Below are positions 1 through 7,228 of a DNA stretch of 8,147 nucleotides, in pieces (the stretch's first letter is position 1; each line of letters begins with the position of its first letter). The stretch comes from Bacteroidetes bacterium GWA2_30_7 (lineage in GTDB: Bacteria; Bacteroidota; Bacteroidia; Bacteroidales; GWF2-33-38). The notes beneath the pieces were generated by a model. It was not told where the DNA came from. It did not search any database and was given only the letters and a program-made list of their open reading frames with translations. The stretch spans positions 1-8,147 of the forward strand of contig MENC01000068.1 in NCBI GenBank assembly GCA_001768155.1, written 5' to 3'. The position numbers and the translations under genes are program-made.

Positions 1-345
1 CTAATAATCTCTACACCAACAGGTTCTACCGCATACTCTTTAAGTGCTGGAGGACCAATTGTAGTACCCGATTCAAACAATTTAATTATAACACCATTAG
101 CCCCTCATAATTTAAACGTAAGAGCCTTAATTATAAATGATAACAATAAAATATTACTTAAAATTGAAACAAGAAGTAATAATTACCTGGCATCACTTGA
201 CTATCGCTCAAAAATACTTGACAAAAATGTTGAAATAATTGTTGAAAAGGCTGATTTTAAAGTCAATCTAATTAAATTGAACAATCAAAATTTTTTTAAA
301 ACACTGAGAACGAAACTCATGTGGGGAGAAGATAAAAGAAATTAA
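1..345 (+). CDS. nadK: NAD kinase, C-terminal part (5' end outside window)
   Basis: The open frame enters from the left edge in frame 1 and ends at TAA 343-345, giving 114 visible residues. Near its start is TPTGSTAYSLSAGGP, the strongly conserved NAD-binding motif of ATP-NAD kinases, followed by ITPLAPHNLNVR, which fits the family's C-terminal segment. NAD kinase phosphorylates NAD to NADP in the cytoplasm and is the only route to NADP in most bacteria. The family is usually about 290 residues, so more than half of the protein, including the catalytic GGDG motif, lies upstream. The usual Arg-Pro after the PHN segment reads Arg-Ala here, a minor deviation. The gene precedes the barrel genes in the same direction, but a promoter in the gap suggests separate transcription. 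Identification is secure from the motif. Confidence 0.93.
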   Translation, partial: LIISTPTGSTAYSLSAGGPIVVPDSNNLIITPLAPHNLNVRALIINDNNKILLKIETRSNNYLASLDYRSKILDKNVEIIVEKADFKVNLIKLNNQNFFKTLRTKLMWGEDKRN

Positions 346-362
346 TTTATTAAATAACTGAT

Positions 363-393
363 TTTGTCAATTTTAAAAAAAATATTAGATTTG
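363..393 (+). promoter_or_regulatory. Bacteroidota-type promoter for the envelope gene cluster
   Basis: TTTG at 363-366 and TAGATTTG at 386-393 are separated by 19 bases. This fits the -33 TTTG / -7 TAnnTTTG consensus of the primary sigma factor of Bacteroidota with no mismatch. Transcription would start at about 400, giving a leader of roughly 50 AT-rich bases before the ATG at 451. No hairpin terminator for nadK is visible in the 346-450 gap, so some read-through from nadK is possible. The match is seen directly; promoter activity is inferred. Confidence 0.75.
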
Positions 394-450
394 CTTTTTA
401 TTAAATATTATATATTTTTACCAAAATTAAAAATTGATTAAAAACACTTT

Positions 451-1359
451 ATGATTAAACATATTGTTTTAGCAATATTCTTAATATTAATTATTTGCGA
501 TATTAGTTCAGCGCAAAGAAGACGAAGTGGCAGATGGAAACAATCTAGATATGAATTTGTTTTTGGAATAGGAGGAACAGGTTTCCTTGGAGAATTAGGA
601 GGAAGAGATCAAGTAGGAACTAATTCAATCAGAGACTTGGAAATATCATTAACAAGGCCGTTATTCAGTGTAGGACTAAGATATAAAATTGAAGAATATT
701 TAGCAGTTAAAGGTGCTTTAACTTATGGGAGATTAAAAGGAGATGATAATACTACTAAAGAAATTTACAGAAACAATAGAAATTTAAGTTTTCGTTCGCC
801 CATTATAGAATTATCAGTATTAGGAGAATATTCACTTATTAGAGAAAAAATTGGGCACAAATATAATTTAAGAAAAGTTAGAGGAGTTAAAGGTTTCAAA
901 ACAAATACATACCTTTTTACCGGAATTGCGGTTTTCTATTTTAATCCTAGAGCACAATATAATGGAAAATGGTATTCACTTGCACCATTATCTACTGAAG
1001 GCCAAGGCTTAGTCCCAACTAGAAAAAAATACTCCAGAGTACAAGTTTCTATTCCTATTGGAATAGGAATAAAATATAGCTTAAATCGAAAACTTAGTAT
1101 GGGTTTAGAATATGGAGTTAGGAAAACTTTTACAGATTATATTGACGATGTTAGTACAACTTATTATGATAAAGAATTATTAAGAGAAGCAAAAGGAGAT
1201 GTTGCTGCTGAACTTTCAAACCCATCAATAGGACCAGAAGGTTGGACAGGTGCCAACTCACAAAGAGGCGATTCTTTTAATAAAGATGCATATATGTTTT
1301 TACAAATTACAATTACATATAAGATGAGAACTACAAGAGGGGGTTTGCCTAAATTCTAA
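451..1359 (+). CDS. PorG-like outer-membrane beta-barrel protein (DUF6089 type), copy 1
   Basis: This 302-residue protein has a signal peptide with a hydrophobic stretch at residues 4-16 and a predicted cut after SSA, leaving Gln22 at the N-terminus. The mature part alternates short amphipathic, aromatic-rich strands with turns, as in a small 8-stranded outer-membrane barrel. Family hallmarks include RNLSFRSPIIELS (110-122), a WYSLAPLSTEGQG block (174-186), SIPIGIGIKYSLNRKLSMGLEYG (200-222) and FTDYIDDVS (227-235). A loop of about 45 residues separates FTDYID from the last strand (280-290). The family includes PorG, an outer-membrane component of the Porphyromonas gingivalis type IX secretion system, but that role here is inferred from family and location. 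Of the three copies this one has the fullest set of family motifs. Cys16 lies in the signal peptide, but the preceding LII is a poor lipobox, so it is probably not a lipoprotein. Confidence 0.85.
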   Translation: MIKHIVLAIFLILIICDISSAQRRRSGRWKQSRYEFVFGIGGTGFLGELGGRDQVGTNSIRDLEISLTRPLFSVGLRYKIEEYLAVKGALTYGRLKGDDNTTKEIYRNNRNLSFRSPIIELSVLGEYSLIREKIGHKYNLRKVRGVKGFKTNTYLFTGIAVFYFNPRAQYNGKWYSLAPLSTEGQGLVPTRKKYSRVQVSIPIGIGIKYSLNRKLSMGLEYGVRKTFTDYIDDVSTTYYDKELLREAKGDVAAELSNPSIGPEGWTGANSQRGDSFNKDAYMFLQITITYKMRTTRGGLPKF

Positions 1360-1388
1360 AAAAAATTATTAAATTTAAAAAAGATTAA

Positions 1389-1396
1389 TACATTTG
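1389..1396 (+). promoter_or_regulatory. Probable -7 element (TAnnTTTG) ahead of barrel copy 2
   Basis: TACATTTG at 1389-1396 matches the Bacteroidota -7 consensus. The -33 position, about 1366-1369, reads TTAT and is weak. Transcription would start at about 1403, leaving a leader of roughly 18 bases before the ATG at 1421. An in-frame TTG at 1394 lies inside this element, which argues against TTG as a translation start. This would be an internal promoter adding transcripts to those from 363-393. Confidence 0.5.
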
Positions 1397-1420
1397 CGTT
1401 CAAATTGTTCTAAAAGTTTA

Positions 1421-2194
1421 ATGAAAAAGTTTATATTTTTTATACTTATACTGATTATTCCTTATATTTCAAACGCTCAAAAGTGGAAAAGATACAGATA
1501 TGAAGTACTTTTTGGGATAGGTTATTCTAATTTTTTTGGTGATTTAGGTGGTGGTGCAGGAAAAGGAGGACAATCAATTATTTCTGTAAAAGATATTGAC
1601 TTTGGTGCTTCACGTCCAGCATTTTTTGTTGGAGCAAGATATAAAATTGTTGAAAGAATTGCACTGAAAGTAAACATTTTATATACTTATGTAAGTGGTA
1701 ACGATAAATACTCAGGAAATCCTGATAGACAAGGTCGAAACGAAAGCTTTAGCTCTCCTTTATTTGAACAATCACTGACAGCAGAATTTTCTGTTGTAAA
1801 AGAAAGATATGGGCGAAGATATACCGTTTCGAATATAAGAAGCTTGCAAAAGTTGCATATTAACACATATTTATTTGCAGGTATTGCTGGATTTTCGTTC
1901 CACCCAAAAACTAAAATAGATGGAATTCATATTGATGGGCAACCATCTTATAGCACTGGTGAACCATATAAAACTTACCAGTTATCTATTCCCGTTGGTA
2001 TTGGATTAAAATATGGTGTAAATAGAAAACTTAACATTGGGCTTGAATATGGCAACAGATTTACTTTTACTGATTTCATTGACAATCATAAAGATATCAG
2101 TCCTGGAAATAAATCCAACGATAACTACATGTTATTAAATTTAATTTTCACTTATAAATTAAGAACTACAAGAAGTGGATTACCAAAATTCTAA
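1421..2194 (+). CDS. PorG-like outer-membrane beta-barrel protein (DUF6089 type), copy 2
   Basis: The start chosen is ATG 1421, giving 257 residues. It places MKKFIFFILI directly at the head of a normal signal peptide with predicted cleavage after SNA (residue 19), before Gln20. The upstream in-frame TTG (1394) would put nine polar residues before the signal and overlaps a promoter element. The mature protein aligns with copy 1 along its length: RYEVLFGIG (26-34), ARYKIVERIALK (72-83), NTYLFAGIAGFSFHP (148-162), QLSIPVGIGLKYGVNRKLNIG (187-207) and FTDFID (216-221). The final ten residues, RTTRSGLPKF, match copy 1 at nine positions. It lacks most of the loop before the last strand, about 13 residues against 45 in copy 1. 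It is likely an outer-membrane barrel assembled by BamA; its specific job is unknown and a type IX secretion role is only inferred. Confidence 0.82.
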   Translation: MKKFIFFILILIIPYISNAQKWKRYRYEVLFGIGYSNFFGDLGGGAGKGGQSIISVKDIDFGASRPAFFVGARYKIVERIALKVNILYTYVSGNDKYSGNPDRQGRNESFSSPLFEQSLTAEFSVVKERYGRRYTVSNIRSLQKLHINTYLFAGIAGFSFHPKTKIDGIHIDGQPSYSTGEPYKTYQLSIPVGIGLKYGVNRKLNIGLEYGNRFTFTDFIDNHKDISPGNKSNDNYMLLNLIFTYKLRTTRSGLPKF

Positions 2195-2208
2195 ATCTAT
2201 TTCTTCTC

Positions 2209-2895
2209 ATGTTAAAAGTTTTATATCTAATTTTATATATCTATTTAATTAATCTTTCTTTATCATTTGCTCAAAGAAAAGTTGATTTAGGGATTCTTGC
2301 AGGTGTTAATTATTATCAAGGAGAATTTAATCAAAGCATACCTTTTTACTCACCTAATTTTGCTGCTGGAATTTTGTTTAGATACAATATCGACAGTAGA
2401 TACGCTATTAGAATGAGTATAAATATGGGTGCTTTATCTGGAAGTGACTCTAAATCAACTTCAAATTATCAAAATAAAAGAAATTTAAGCTTTTCTACAA
2501 GTTTAATAGATTATACCTTACAAGGCGAATTTAATTTTTTTGAATTTGTTCCTGAAGATGAAAAAAAAAGAATAACTCCTTATGTTGCAGCAGGTTTTAC
2601 ATTTTTTATAGCAAATAATGTACCTAAACCTTATCAGGTTGCAATTCCATTTGGGTTAGGATATAAATACTATATAAATCAAAAATTTAGTATAGGTGCA
2701 GAATGGAAATATTATAAAACATTTACCGACTATATAGATTTAGTATCAGGTAATAAAACAAACAATAATGAACCAAATTATTTAAACAAACAAATTGGAA
2801 ATTCTCATCAAAAAGACTGGTATTCATTAGCTTCTATATTCTTTACTTATAAAATTAAAACAAAAAAGAACATTCCATGTCCAGCATATTGGTAA
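2209..2895 (+). CDS. PorG-like outer-membrane beta-barrel protein (DUF6089 type), copy 3, next to uppS
   Basis: This 228-residue protein has a long hydrophobic signal peptide (residues 2-20) cut after SFA, before Gln22. It shares the family signature with its neighbours: RNLSFSTSLIDYTLQGEF (91-108), VAIPFGLGYKYYINQKFSIG (144-163) and TFTDYIDLVS (171-180), then a final strand at 204-216. It is the shortest copy and lacks the mid-protein insertion around the TEGQG block of copy 1. It ends in NIPCPAYW rather than the RTTRxGLPKF tail of copies 1 and 2, and so is the most diverged. Only 14 bases separate it from copy 2 and 9 from uppS, so it is surely cotranscribed. Its position beside uppS-bamA fits the locus of PorG, a type IX secretion outer-membrane component, as I recall it from Porphyromonas. 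Either this copy or copy 1 could be the functional PorG equivalent. Confidence 0.82.
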   Translation: MLKVLYLILYIYLINLSLSFAQRKVDLGILAGVNYYQGEFNQSIPFYSPNFAAGILFRYNIDSRYAIRMSINMGALSGSDSKSTSNYQNKRNLSFSTSLIDYTLQGEFNFFEFVPEDEKKRITPYVAAGFTFFIANNVPKPYQVAIPFGLGYKYYINQKFSIGAEWKYYKTFTDYIDLVSGNKTNNNEPNYLNKQIGNSHQKDWYSLASIFFTYKIKTKKNIPCPAYW

Positions 2896-2904
2896 ATATA
2901 ATTT

Positions 2905-3654
2905 ATGGATAATATAATTAATAAACTTGATAAACAGAATTTACCTTGCCATGTTGCAATAATAATGGATGGAAATGGCAGATGGGCTAAATCACTTGGA
3001 AAGTCTCGTTCATTTGGTCATAAAAATGGAGTAAATTCAGTTCGTGAAGTTACAGAAGCAAGTGCTGAATTGGGTATTAAATATTTAACTCTTTACGCAT
3101 TTTCAACTGAAAATTGGAACAGACCAATATTTGAAATTAACACGTTAATGTCTTTATTAGTTAGCTCAATAAATAAAGAGATAAAAACACTAATTAAAAA
3201 TAATATCCGTTTACTCACAATTGGAAATACCGAAAGTTTACCCAAAAAAGTACAAAAAGAATTATTAAAAGCTATCGAAATTACATCCAAACATACTGGT
3301 CTAACACTAGTTCTTGCATTAAGTTATAGTTCAAGATGGGAAATTATTAACGCTATTAACAAACTTAATCAAGACATTAAAAATGAAATTGTTACAAATG
3401 ATATTATTACAGAAGAATTATTTTCTAAATATCTAACAACTCATGATATTCCTGATCCTGATTTATTAATCCGAACAAGTGGAGAATATCGTATTAGTAA
3501 CTTTTTGTTATGGCAAATAGCTTATTCAGAATTATATTTTACAAAAAAATTATGGCCCGATTTTAACAGAAATGATTTTTATGAAGCTATCTTTGACCTT
3601 CAAAATAGAGAACGCCGATTTGGACAAACAAGTGAACAAATTAGAAACAAATAA
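2905..3654 (+). CDS. uppS: Isoprenyl transferase (undecaprenyl diphosphate synthase)
   Basis: This 249-residue cis-prenyltransferase is of normal family length. It condenses isopentenyl diphosphate units onto farnesyl diphosphate to make undecaprenyl diphosphate, the lipid carrier for peptidoglycan and surface polysaccharide precursors, at the cytoplasmic face of the inner membrane. The signature HVAIIMDGNGRWAK spans 16-29, with the Mg-binding catalytic Asp22 and the diphosphate-binding residues around Gly23-Arg26. FSTENWNRP (66-74) is conserved. The C-terminal motif RTSGEYRISNFLLWQ (190-204) carries the substrate-binding arginines and serine, followed by SELYFTKKLWPDF (208-220). YSSRWEI (141-147) replaces the YGGRWDI of E. 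coli. The gene sits 9 bases after barrel copy 3 and 1 base before bamA, pairing lipid-carrier synthesis with outer-membrane assembly. Confidence 0.97.
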   Translation: MDNIINKLDKQNLPCHVAIIMDGNGRWAKSLGKSRSFGHKNGVNSVREVTEASAELGIKYLTLYAFSTENWNRPIFEINTLMSLLVSSINKEIKTLIKNNIRLLTIGNTESLPKKVQKELLKAIEITSKHTGLTLVLALSYSSRWEIINAINKLNQDIKNEIVTNDIITEELFSKYLTTHDIPDPDLLIRTSGEYRISNFLLWQIAYSELYFTKKLWPDFNRNDFYEAIFDLQNRERRFGQTSEQIRNK

Positions 3655-3655
3655 A

Positions 3656-6124
3656 ATGAGTAAATATTTCTTCGCATTTTTCTTATTATTTCTTATCCAT
3701 TATAATACATACTCGCAACTTATCGAAGGTGATAATTTAGAAAATATAAACTATTCAAACATTAAAGATTACGAAATTGGAGGCATTAATGTTACTGGAA
3801 TTAAATACCTTGACCATAATGTAATAATAAATTTATCGGGGTTAAATATTGGAGATTCTATTACTATTCCTGGTGATATAATTTCCGATGCAATCAAAAA
3901 TTTGTGGAAACAAGGATTATTTTCAGATATTAAAATTTCAGTTAATAAATTAATAGGAAATGTTATTTTTCTTGAAATTTATTTACAAGAACAACCACGT
4001 TTATCAAAATTTAGTTTAAACGGTGTTAACAAATCAGAAGCAGACGATTTAAGAGAAAAAATAAAATTAGTTAAAGGCTCTCAAGTTACTGAAAACATAA
4101 TCAATAATTCTAAAAACATTATTCGAAATCATTTTATCGACAAAGGTTTTTATAATAATACTGTTGAAATCATTAAAATTGATGATTCATTAATGGTTAA
4201 TAATACTATTCTTAAAATAAATGTTGAAAAGGGAAAAAGAGTAAAAATAAATGAAATAGCATTTAAAGGCGATAGTGTTTTCAAAGAAAAAAAACTACGC
4301 CGATTTATGAAAGATACGAAACAACAAGCTTGGTATCATATTTTTAAAACATCAAAATACACTGAGATTACTTTTAAAGACGATAAAGCTAAAATTATTG
4401 AAAAGTATAATTCTAAAGGATATAGAGATGTCAAAATTATTTCCGATTCTGTTTATAAATTTAATGAAAAACGATTAAATATTAATATTTCAATTGATGA
4501 AGGAAATAAATATTATTTTCGTAATATTACTTGGAATGGAAACACTAAATACACAACCGAAAAGTTATCAGAATCATTAGGAATTAAAAAAGGTGATATT
4601 TTCGACCAGTCAGTTCTTGATAATAAATTAATTATTGACCAAAATAGTGTTAGTTCATTATACCTTGACGATGGTTATTTATTTTTTTCAGCAACACCAG
4701 TAGAAGTTTTAGTAGATAATGATTCTATTGATTTGGAAATTAGAATTTATGAAGGAAAGCAAGCTATCATTGATAATGTTATTATTACTGGAAATACCAA
4801 AACTAATGATAGAGTAATTAGAAGAGAAATTAGATCAAAACCTGGACAACTTTTTAATCGCTCCGATATTATTAGAACACAACGTGAATTAGCTCAATTA
4901 GGATATTTTGACCCCGAAAAGTTAAACGTAAATCCAACTCCAAACCCAACCGAAGGAACAGTTGACCTTGAATACATTGTAGAAGAAAAGCCTTCAGACC
5001 AAGTTGAATTATCTGGTGGATGGGGTGCAGGAATGATTGTTGGAACACTTGGAGTTTCATTCAATAATTTTTCGGCAAGCAATATCCTTAACAAAAATGC
5101 TTGGAGACCATTACCTTCTGGCGATGGACAAAGGTTAAGTGTTAGAGCCCAATCAAATGGTTCATATTATCAAGCATATAATATGTCATTTGTTGAACCA
5201 TGGTTAGGTGGTAAAAAACCAAACTCATTAACAGTTTCACTTTATCATACAATACAAACTAATGGAGTAAAAAAATCATCAGAAGGAAGAAAATCTATAA
5301 AAATATCAGGAATTGCACTGGGATTAGGTCGCAGACTTTATTGGCCCGACGATTTTTTCACTCTTTATAACGAATTAAGTTATCAGTTTTATAATCTTGA
5401 TAAATGGGATGCATTTCTTTTTGATAACGGAAGAGCAAATAATATCAGCTTCAGTACAACTTTCGCAAGAAATTCAATTGATGCTCCAATTTACCCTAGA
5501 AAAGGTTCATCGTTTTCATTAGCACTTCAATTAACCCCACCATTCTCTGCATTCAATAATAAAGACTACACAACTATGTCTGACAGTGCAAAATATAAAT
5601 GGGTAGAATATCATAAATGGACATTTAAATCATCATGGTTTACAAACTTGGCAGGAAATTTGGTAATGAACGCCCGTGCCGAATTTGGCTTCTTAGGATT
5701 ATATAATAGAGCTATCGGACCATCACCATTTGAAGGGTTCTATGTTGGAGGTGATGGTTTATCTGGATATAATCTTTACGGACGTGAAACAATATCTTTA
5801 AGAGGCTATGACAGTGGTTCTTTGACACCAGATAGGGGAGCAAATATTTATGATAAATATACTTTAGAAATTCGTTATCCTTTATCTTTAAATCCATCTG
5901 CAACATTTTATGTGTTAACTTTTGCCGAAGGTGGAAATTCTTGGTATAAATTTAAAGAATTTAATCCTTTTGATATAAGACGTTCAGCAGGAGTTGGTGT
6001 TAGAATATTTTTACCTATGTTTGGAATGTTAGGAGTTGACTGGGGTTACGGATTTGATGAAACCATCAAAAAGTATGGAGGAAATAAAAGTCAATTCCAT
6101 TTTGTAATTGGACAACAATTTTAA
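3656..6124 (+). CDS. bamA: Outer-membrane protein assembly factor BamA (Omp85 family)
   Basis: The start chosen is ATG 3656, one base after the uppS stop, giving 822 residues with a signal peptide at 1-20 (cut after TYS, before Gln21). The frame is open back to 3572 inside uppS, but that start would bury the signal under 28 charged residues. BamA folds and inserts barrel proteins into the outer membrane. Five periplasmic POTRA domains can be traced at about 41-112, 115-192, 195-282, 285-367 and 370-445; POTRA5 contains VIITGNTKTNDRVIRREI. The 16-stranded barrel runs from about 450 to 822. The loop-6 motif usually written VRGF/Y appears as LRGYDSG (715-721), and the C-terminus is the aromatic-ended strand FHFVIGQQF. 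Length and architecture are normal for Bacteroidota BamA. The uppS stop and bamA start nearly touch, suggesting translational coupling. Confidence 0.96.
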   Translation: MSKYFFAFFLLFLIHYNTYSQLIEGDNLENINYSNIKDYEIGGINVTGIKYLDHNVIINLSGLNIGDSITIPGDIISDAIKNLWKQGLFSDIKISVNKLIGNVIFLEIYLQEQPRLSKFSLNGVNKSEADDLREKIKLVKGSQVTENIINNSKNIIRNHFIDKGFYNNTVEIIKIDDSLMVNNTILKINVEKGKRVKINEIAFKGDSVFKEKKLRRFMKDTKQQAWYHIFKTSKYTEITFKDDKAKIIEKYNSKGYRDVKIISDSVYKFNEKRLNINISIDEGNKYYFRNITWNGNTKYTTEKLSESLGIKKGDIFDQSVLDNKLIIDQNSVSSLYLDDGYLFFSATPVEVLVDNDSIDLEIRIYEGKQAIIDNVIITGNTKTNDRVIRREIRSKPGQLFNRSDIIRTQRELAQLGYFDPEKLNVNPTPNPTEGTVDLEYIVEEKPSDQVELSGGWGAGMIVGTLGVSFNNFSASNILNKNAWRPLPSGDGQRLSVRAQSNGSYYQAYNMSFVEPWLGGKKPNSLTVSLYHTIQTNGVKKSSEGRKSIKISGIALGLGRRLYWPDDFFTLYNELSYQFYNLDKWDAFLFDNGRANNISFSTTFARNSIDAPIYPRKGSSFSLALQLTPPFSAFNNKDYTTMSDSAKYKWVEYHKWTFKSSWFTNLAGNLVMNARAEFGFLGLYNRAIGPSPFEGFYVGGDGLSGYNLYGRETISLRGYDSGSLTPDRGANIYDKYTLEIRYPLSLNPSATFYVLTFAEGGNSWYKFKEFNPFDIRRSAGVGVRIFLPMFGMLGVDWGYGFDETIKKYGGNKSQFHFVIGQQF

Positions 6125-6151
6125 TAATAATAACTAATAAATTTTTTGATT

Positions 6152-6667
6152 ATGAAAACTATTTTAATCAACTCATTATTGATAATAGCATTATCAACTG
6201 TATCTTACGCTCAAAAATTTGCTTTTGTTGACACTGAATACATTTTAAAAAACATCCCTTCTTATGCGACTGCACAAGACAAACTTGACCAAATTTCTGT
6301 AGAATGGCAAAAAGAAATTGAAGCATATTATACTGAAATTGATAAAATGTATAAAGATTTTCAAGCAGAAAAAGTTCTTCTTACCGAAGAAATGAAATCA
6401 AAAAGAGAAAATGCAATAATTGCTAAAGAAAAAGAAGTAAAAGAATTACAAAAAAAATATTTTGGTAAAGAAGGTGAATTATACAAAAAAAGGCAAGAAT
6501 TAGTGAAACCTATTCAGGATGATGTATATAACGCTGTAAAAGACATTGCTACAGAAGGTGGCTATGCAGCAATATTTGATACATCCAGCGGAACAAATAT
6601 GTTATTTACCGACCCAAAGTTTGATAAAAGTGATGAAATATTAAAAAAATTAGGATATAAAAATTAA
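6152..6667 (+). CDS. Skp/OmpH-family periplasmic chaperone, copy 1
   Basis: This 171-residue protein starts at ATG 6152; an in-frame TTG six bases upstream is less likely. A signal peptide (1-20, ending SYA) is followed by Gln21. The mature start KFAFVDTEYILKNIP is the typical OmpH/Skp N-terminal strand and helix. A long, highly charged coiled-coil arm (about 45-130, rich in Lys and Glu) follows, then a return strand GGYAAIFDTSSGTNMLFTDP near 137-156. Skp-type trimers hold unfolded barrel proteins in the periplasm with their tentacle-like arms and hand them to BamA. The gene lies 27 bases downstream of bamA, the usual arrangement. Symbol skp or ompH would both be used; it is left blank because two paralogs are present. 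Confidence 0.92.
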   Translation: MKTILINSLLIIALSTVSYAQKFAFVDTEYILKNIPSYATAQDKLDQISVEWQKEIEAYYTEIDKMYKDFQAEKVLLTEEMKSKRENAIIAKEKEVKELQKKYFGKEGELYKKRQELVKPIQDDVYNAVKDIATEGGYAAIFDTSSGTNMLFTDPKFDKSDEILKKLGYKN

Positions 6668-6671
6668 TTTA

Positions 6672-6679
6672 TATATTTG
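6672..6679 (+). promoter_or_regulatory. Probable -7 element (TAnnTTTG) ahead of the second skp-like gene
   Basis: TATATTTG at 6672-6679 matches the Bacteroidota -7 consensus and sits in the 26-base gap between the two chaperone genes. A partial -33 element, TTAG at 6650-6653, lies 18 bases upstream. The predicted start near 6686 leaves a leader of about 8 bases to ATG 6694 or 14 to ATG 6700. This would let the second chaperone be expressed apart from the cluster. Confidence 0.5.
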
Positions 6680-6693
6680 CAAAACAAAAATTT

Positions 6694-7221
6694 ATGGAAA
6701 TGAAAAAATTATCTTATTTATTAGCAATTAGTTTATTTGTATTAAGTGTTTTTACAAATGTAAATGCACAAACAAAAGGGAAGTTTGCACACATTGATTC
6801 TCAAGCGTTAATAACTTCAATGCCAGAAAAAGAAGCAGCTCAGAAAAAACTTCAGGAAGAAGCAAGTACTTTAGAAACTGAACTAGTTGCAATGCAGGAC
6901 GAAATGCAAAAAAAGTATAAAGATTATCTAGCAAAAAAGGAAACTCTTACAGATTTAGTAAAACAATCAAAAGAAACCGAATTACAAGACTTACAAACCA
7001 GAATTCAAACTTTTCAATCAACAGCTCAAGAACAATTAGAAAAGAAAGAAGCTGAGTTATTGCAACCAATTATTGATAAAGCTAAAAAAGCTATAGAAGA
7101 AATTGCAAAAGAAAAAGGTTACATTTATGTATTAGACGTTAGTCTTGGTGTAATTCTTTATTTTTCATCAGAAAGCGAAGATCTTCTTCCTCTAGTCAAG
7201 AAAAAATTAGGTATTGTATAA
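6694..7221 (+). CDS. Skp/OmpH-family periplasmic chaperone, copy 2
   Basis: This 175-residue protein has a signal peptide ending VNA (residue 25) followed by Gln26. The mature part starts KFAHIDSQALITSMP, the family N-terminal segment, then a Glu/Lys/Gln-rich coiled-coil arm (about 45-135), and a C-terminal strand EKGYIYVLDVSLGVILYFS that packs back on the body. It is a paralog of the preceding gene with the same fold but clearly diverged sequence. Tandem skp-like pairs after bamA are common in this phylum. ATG 6694 and ATG 6700 are both possible starts; MKKLSYLL at 6700 is the more classical signal-peptide head, and the choice does not change the mature protein. The gene is the last of the run and is followed by a strong terminator. 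Confidence 0.92.
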   Translation: MEMKKLSYLLAISLFVLSVFTNVNAQTKGKFAHIDSQALITSMPEKEAAQKKLQEEASTLETELVAMQDEMQKKYKDYLAKKETLTDLVKQSKETELQDLQTRIQTFQSTAQEQLEKKEAELLQPIIDKAKKAIEEIAKEKGYIYVLDVSLGVILYFSSESEDLLPLVKKKLGIV

Positions 7222-7228
7222 TCAATTT

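Noticed and set aside
346..450. Possible small RNA or nadK terminator in the first gap
   Set aside because: No GC-containing hairpin or T-tailed stem is visible; only the promoter elements stand out.
484..516. Possible lipoprotein signal in barrel copy 1 (Cys16)
   Set aside because: The residues before the Cys are LII, which lacks the small residue required at -1, and an SSA-Q signal peptidase I site follows.
3093..3290. Minus-strand open frame inside uppS
   Set aside because: It is antisense to the highly conserved uppS core and has no recognisable family features or promoter.
3572..3655. N-terminal extension of bamA overlapping the uppS end
   Set aside because: It would place 28 mostly polar residues ahead of a well-formed signal peptide that starts at ATG 3656.
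4872..5094. Overlapping minus-strand open frames inside bamA
   Set aside because: They are antisense to POTRA5 and the first barrel strands, overlap one another in two frames, and look like no known protein.
5712..5906. Minus-strand open frame near the bamA 3' end
   Set aside because: It is antisense to the conserved LRGYDSG region of BamA; the composition is as expected from a chance frame.
6752..6934. Minus-strand open frame inside the second skp-like gene
   Set aside because: It is antisense to a coiled-coil gene, whose Lys/Glu-rich codons give Leu/Phe-rich shadow frames.
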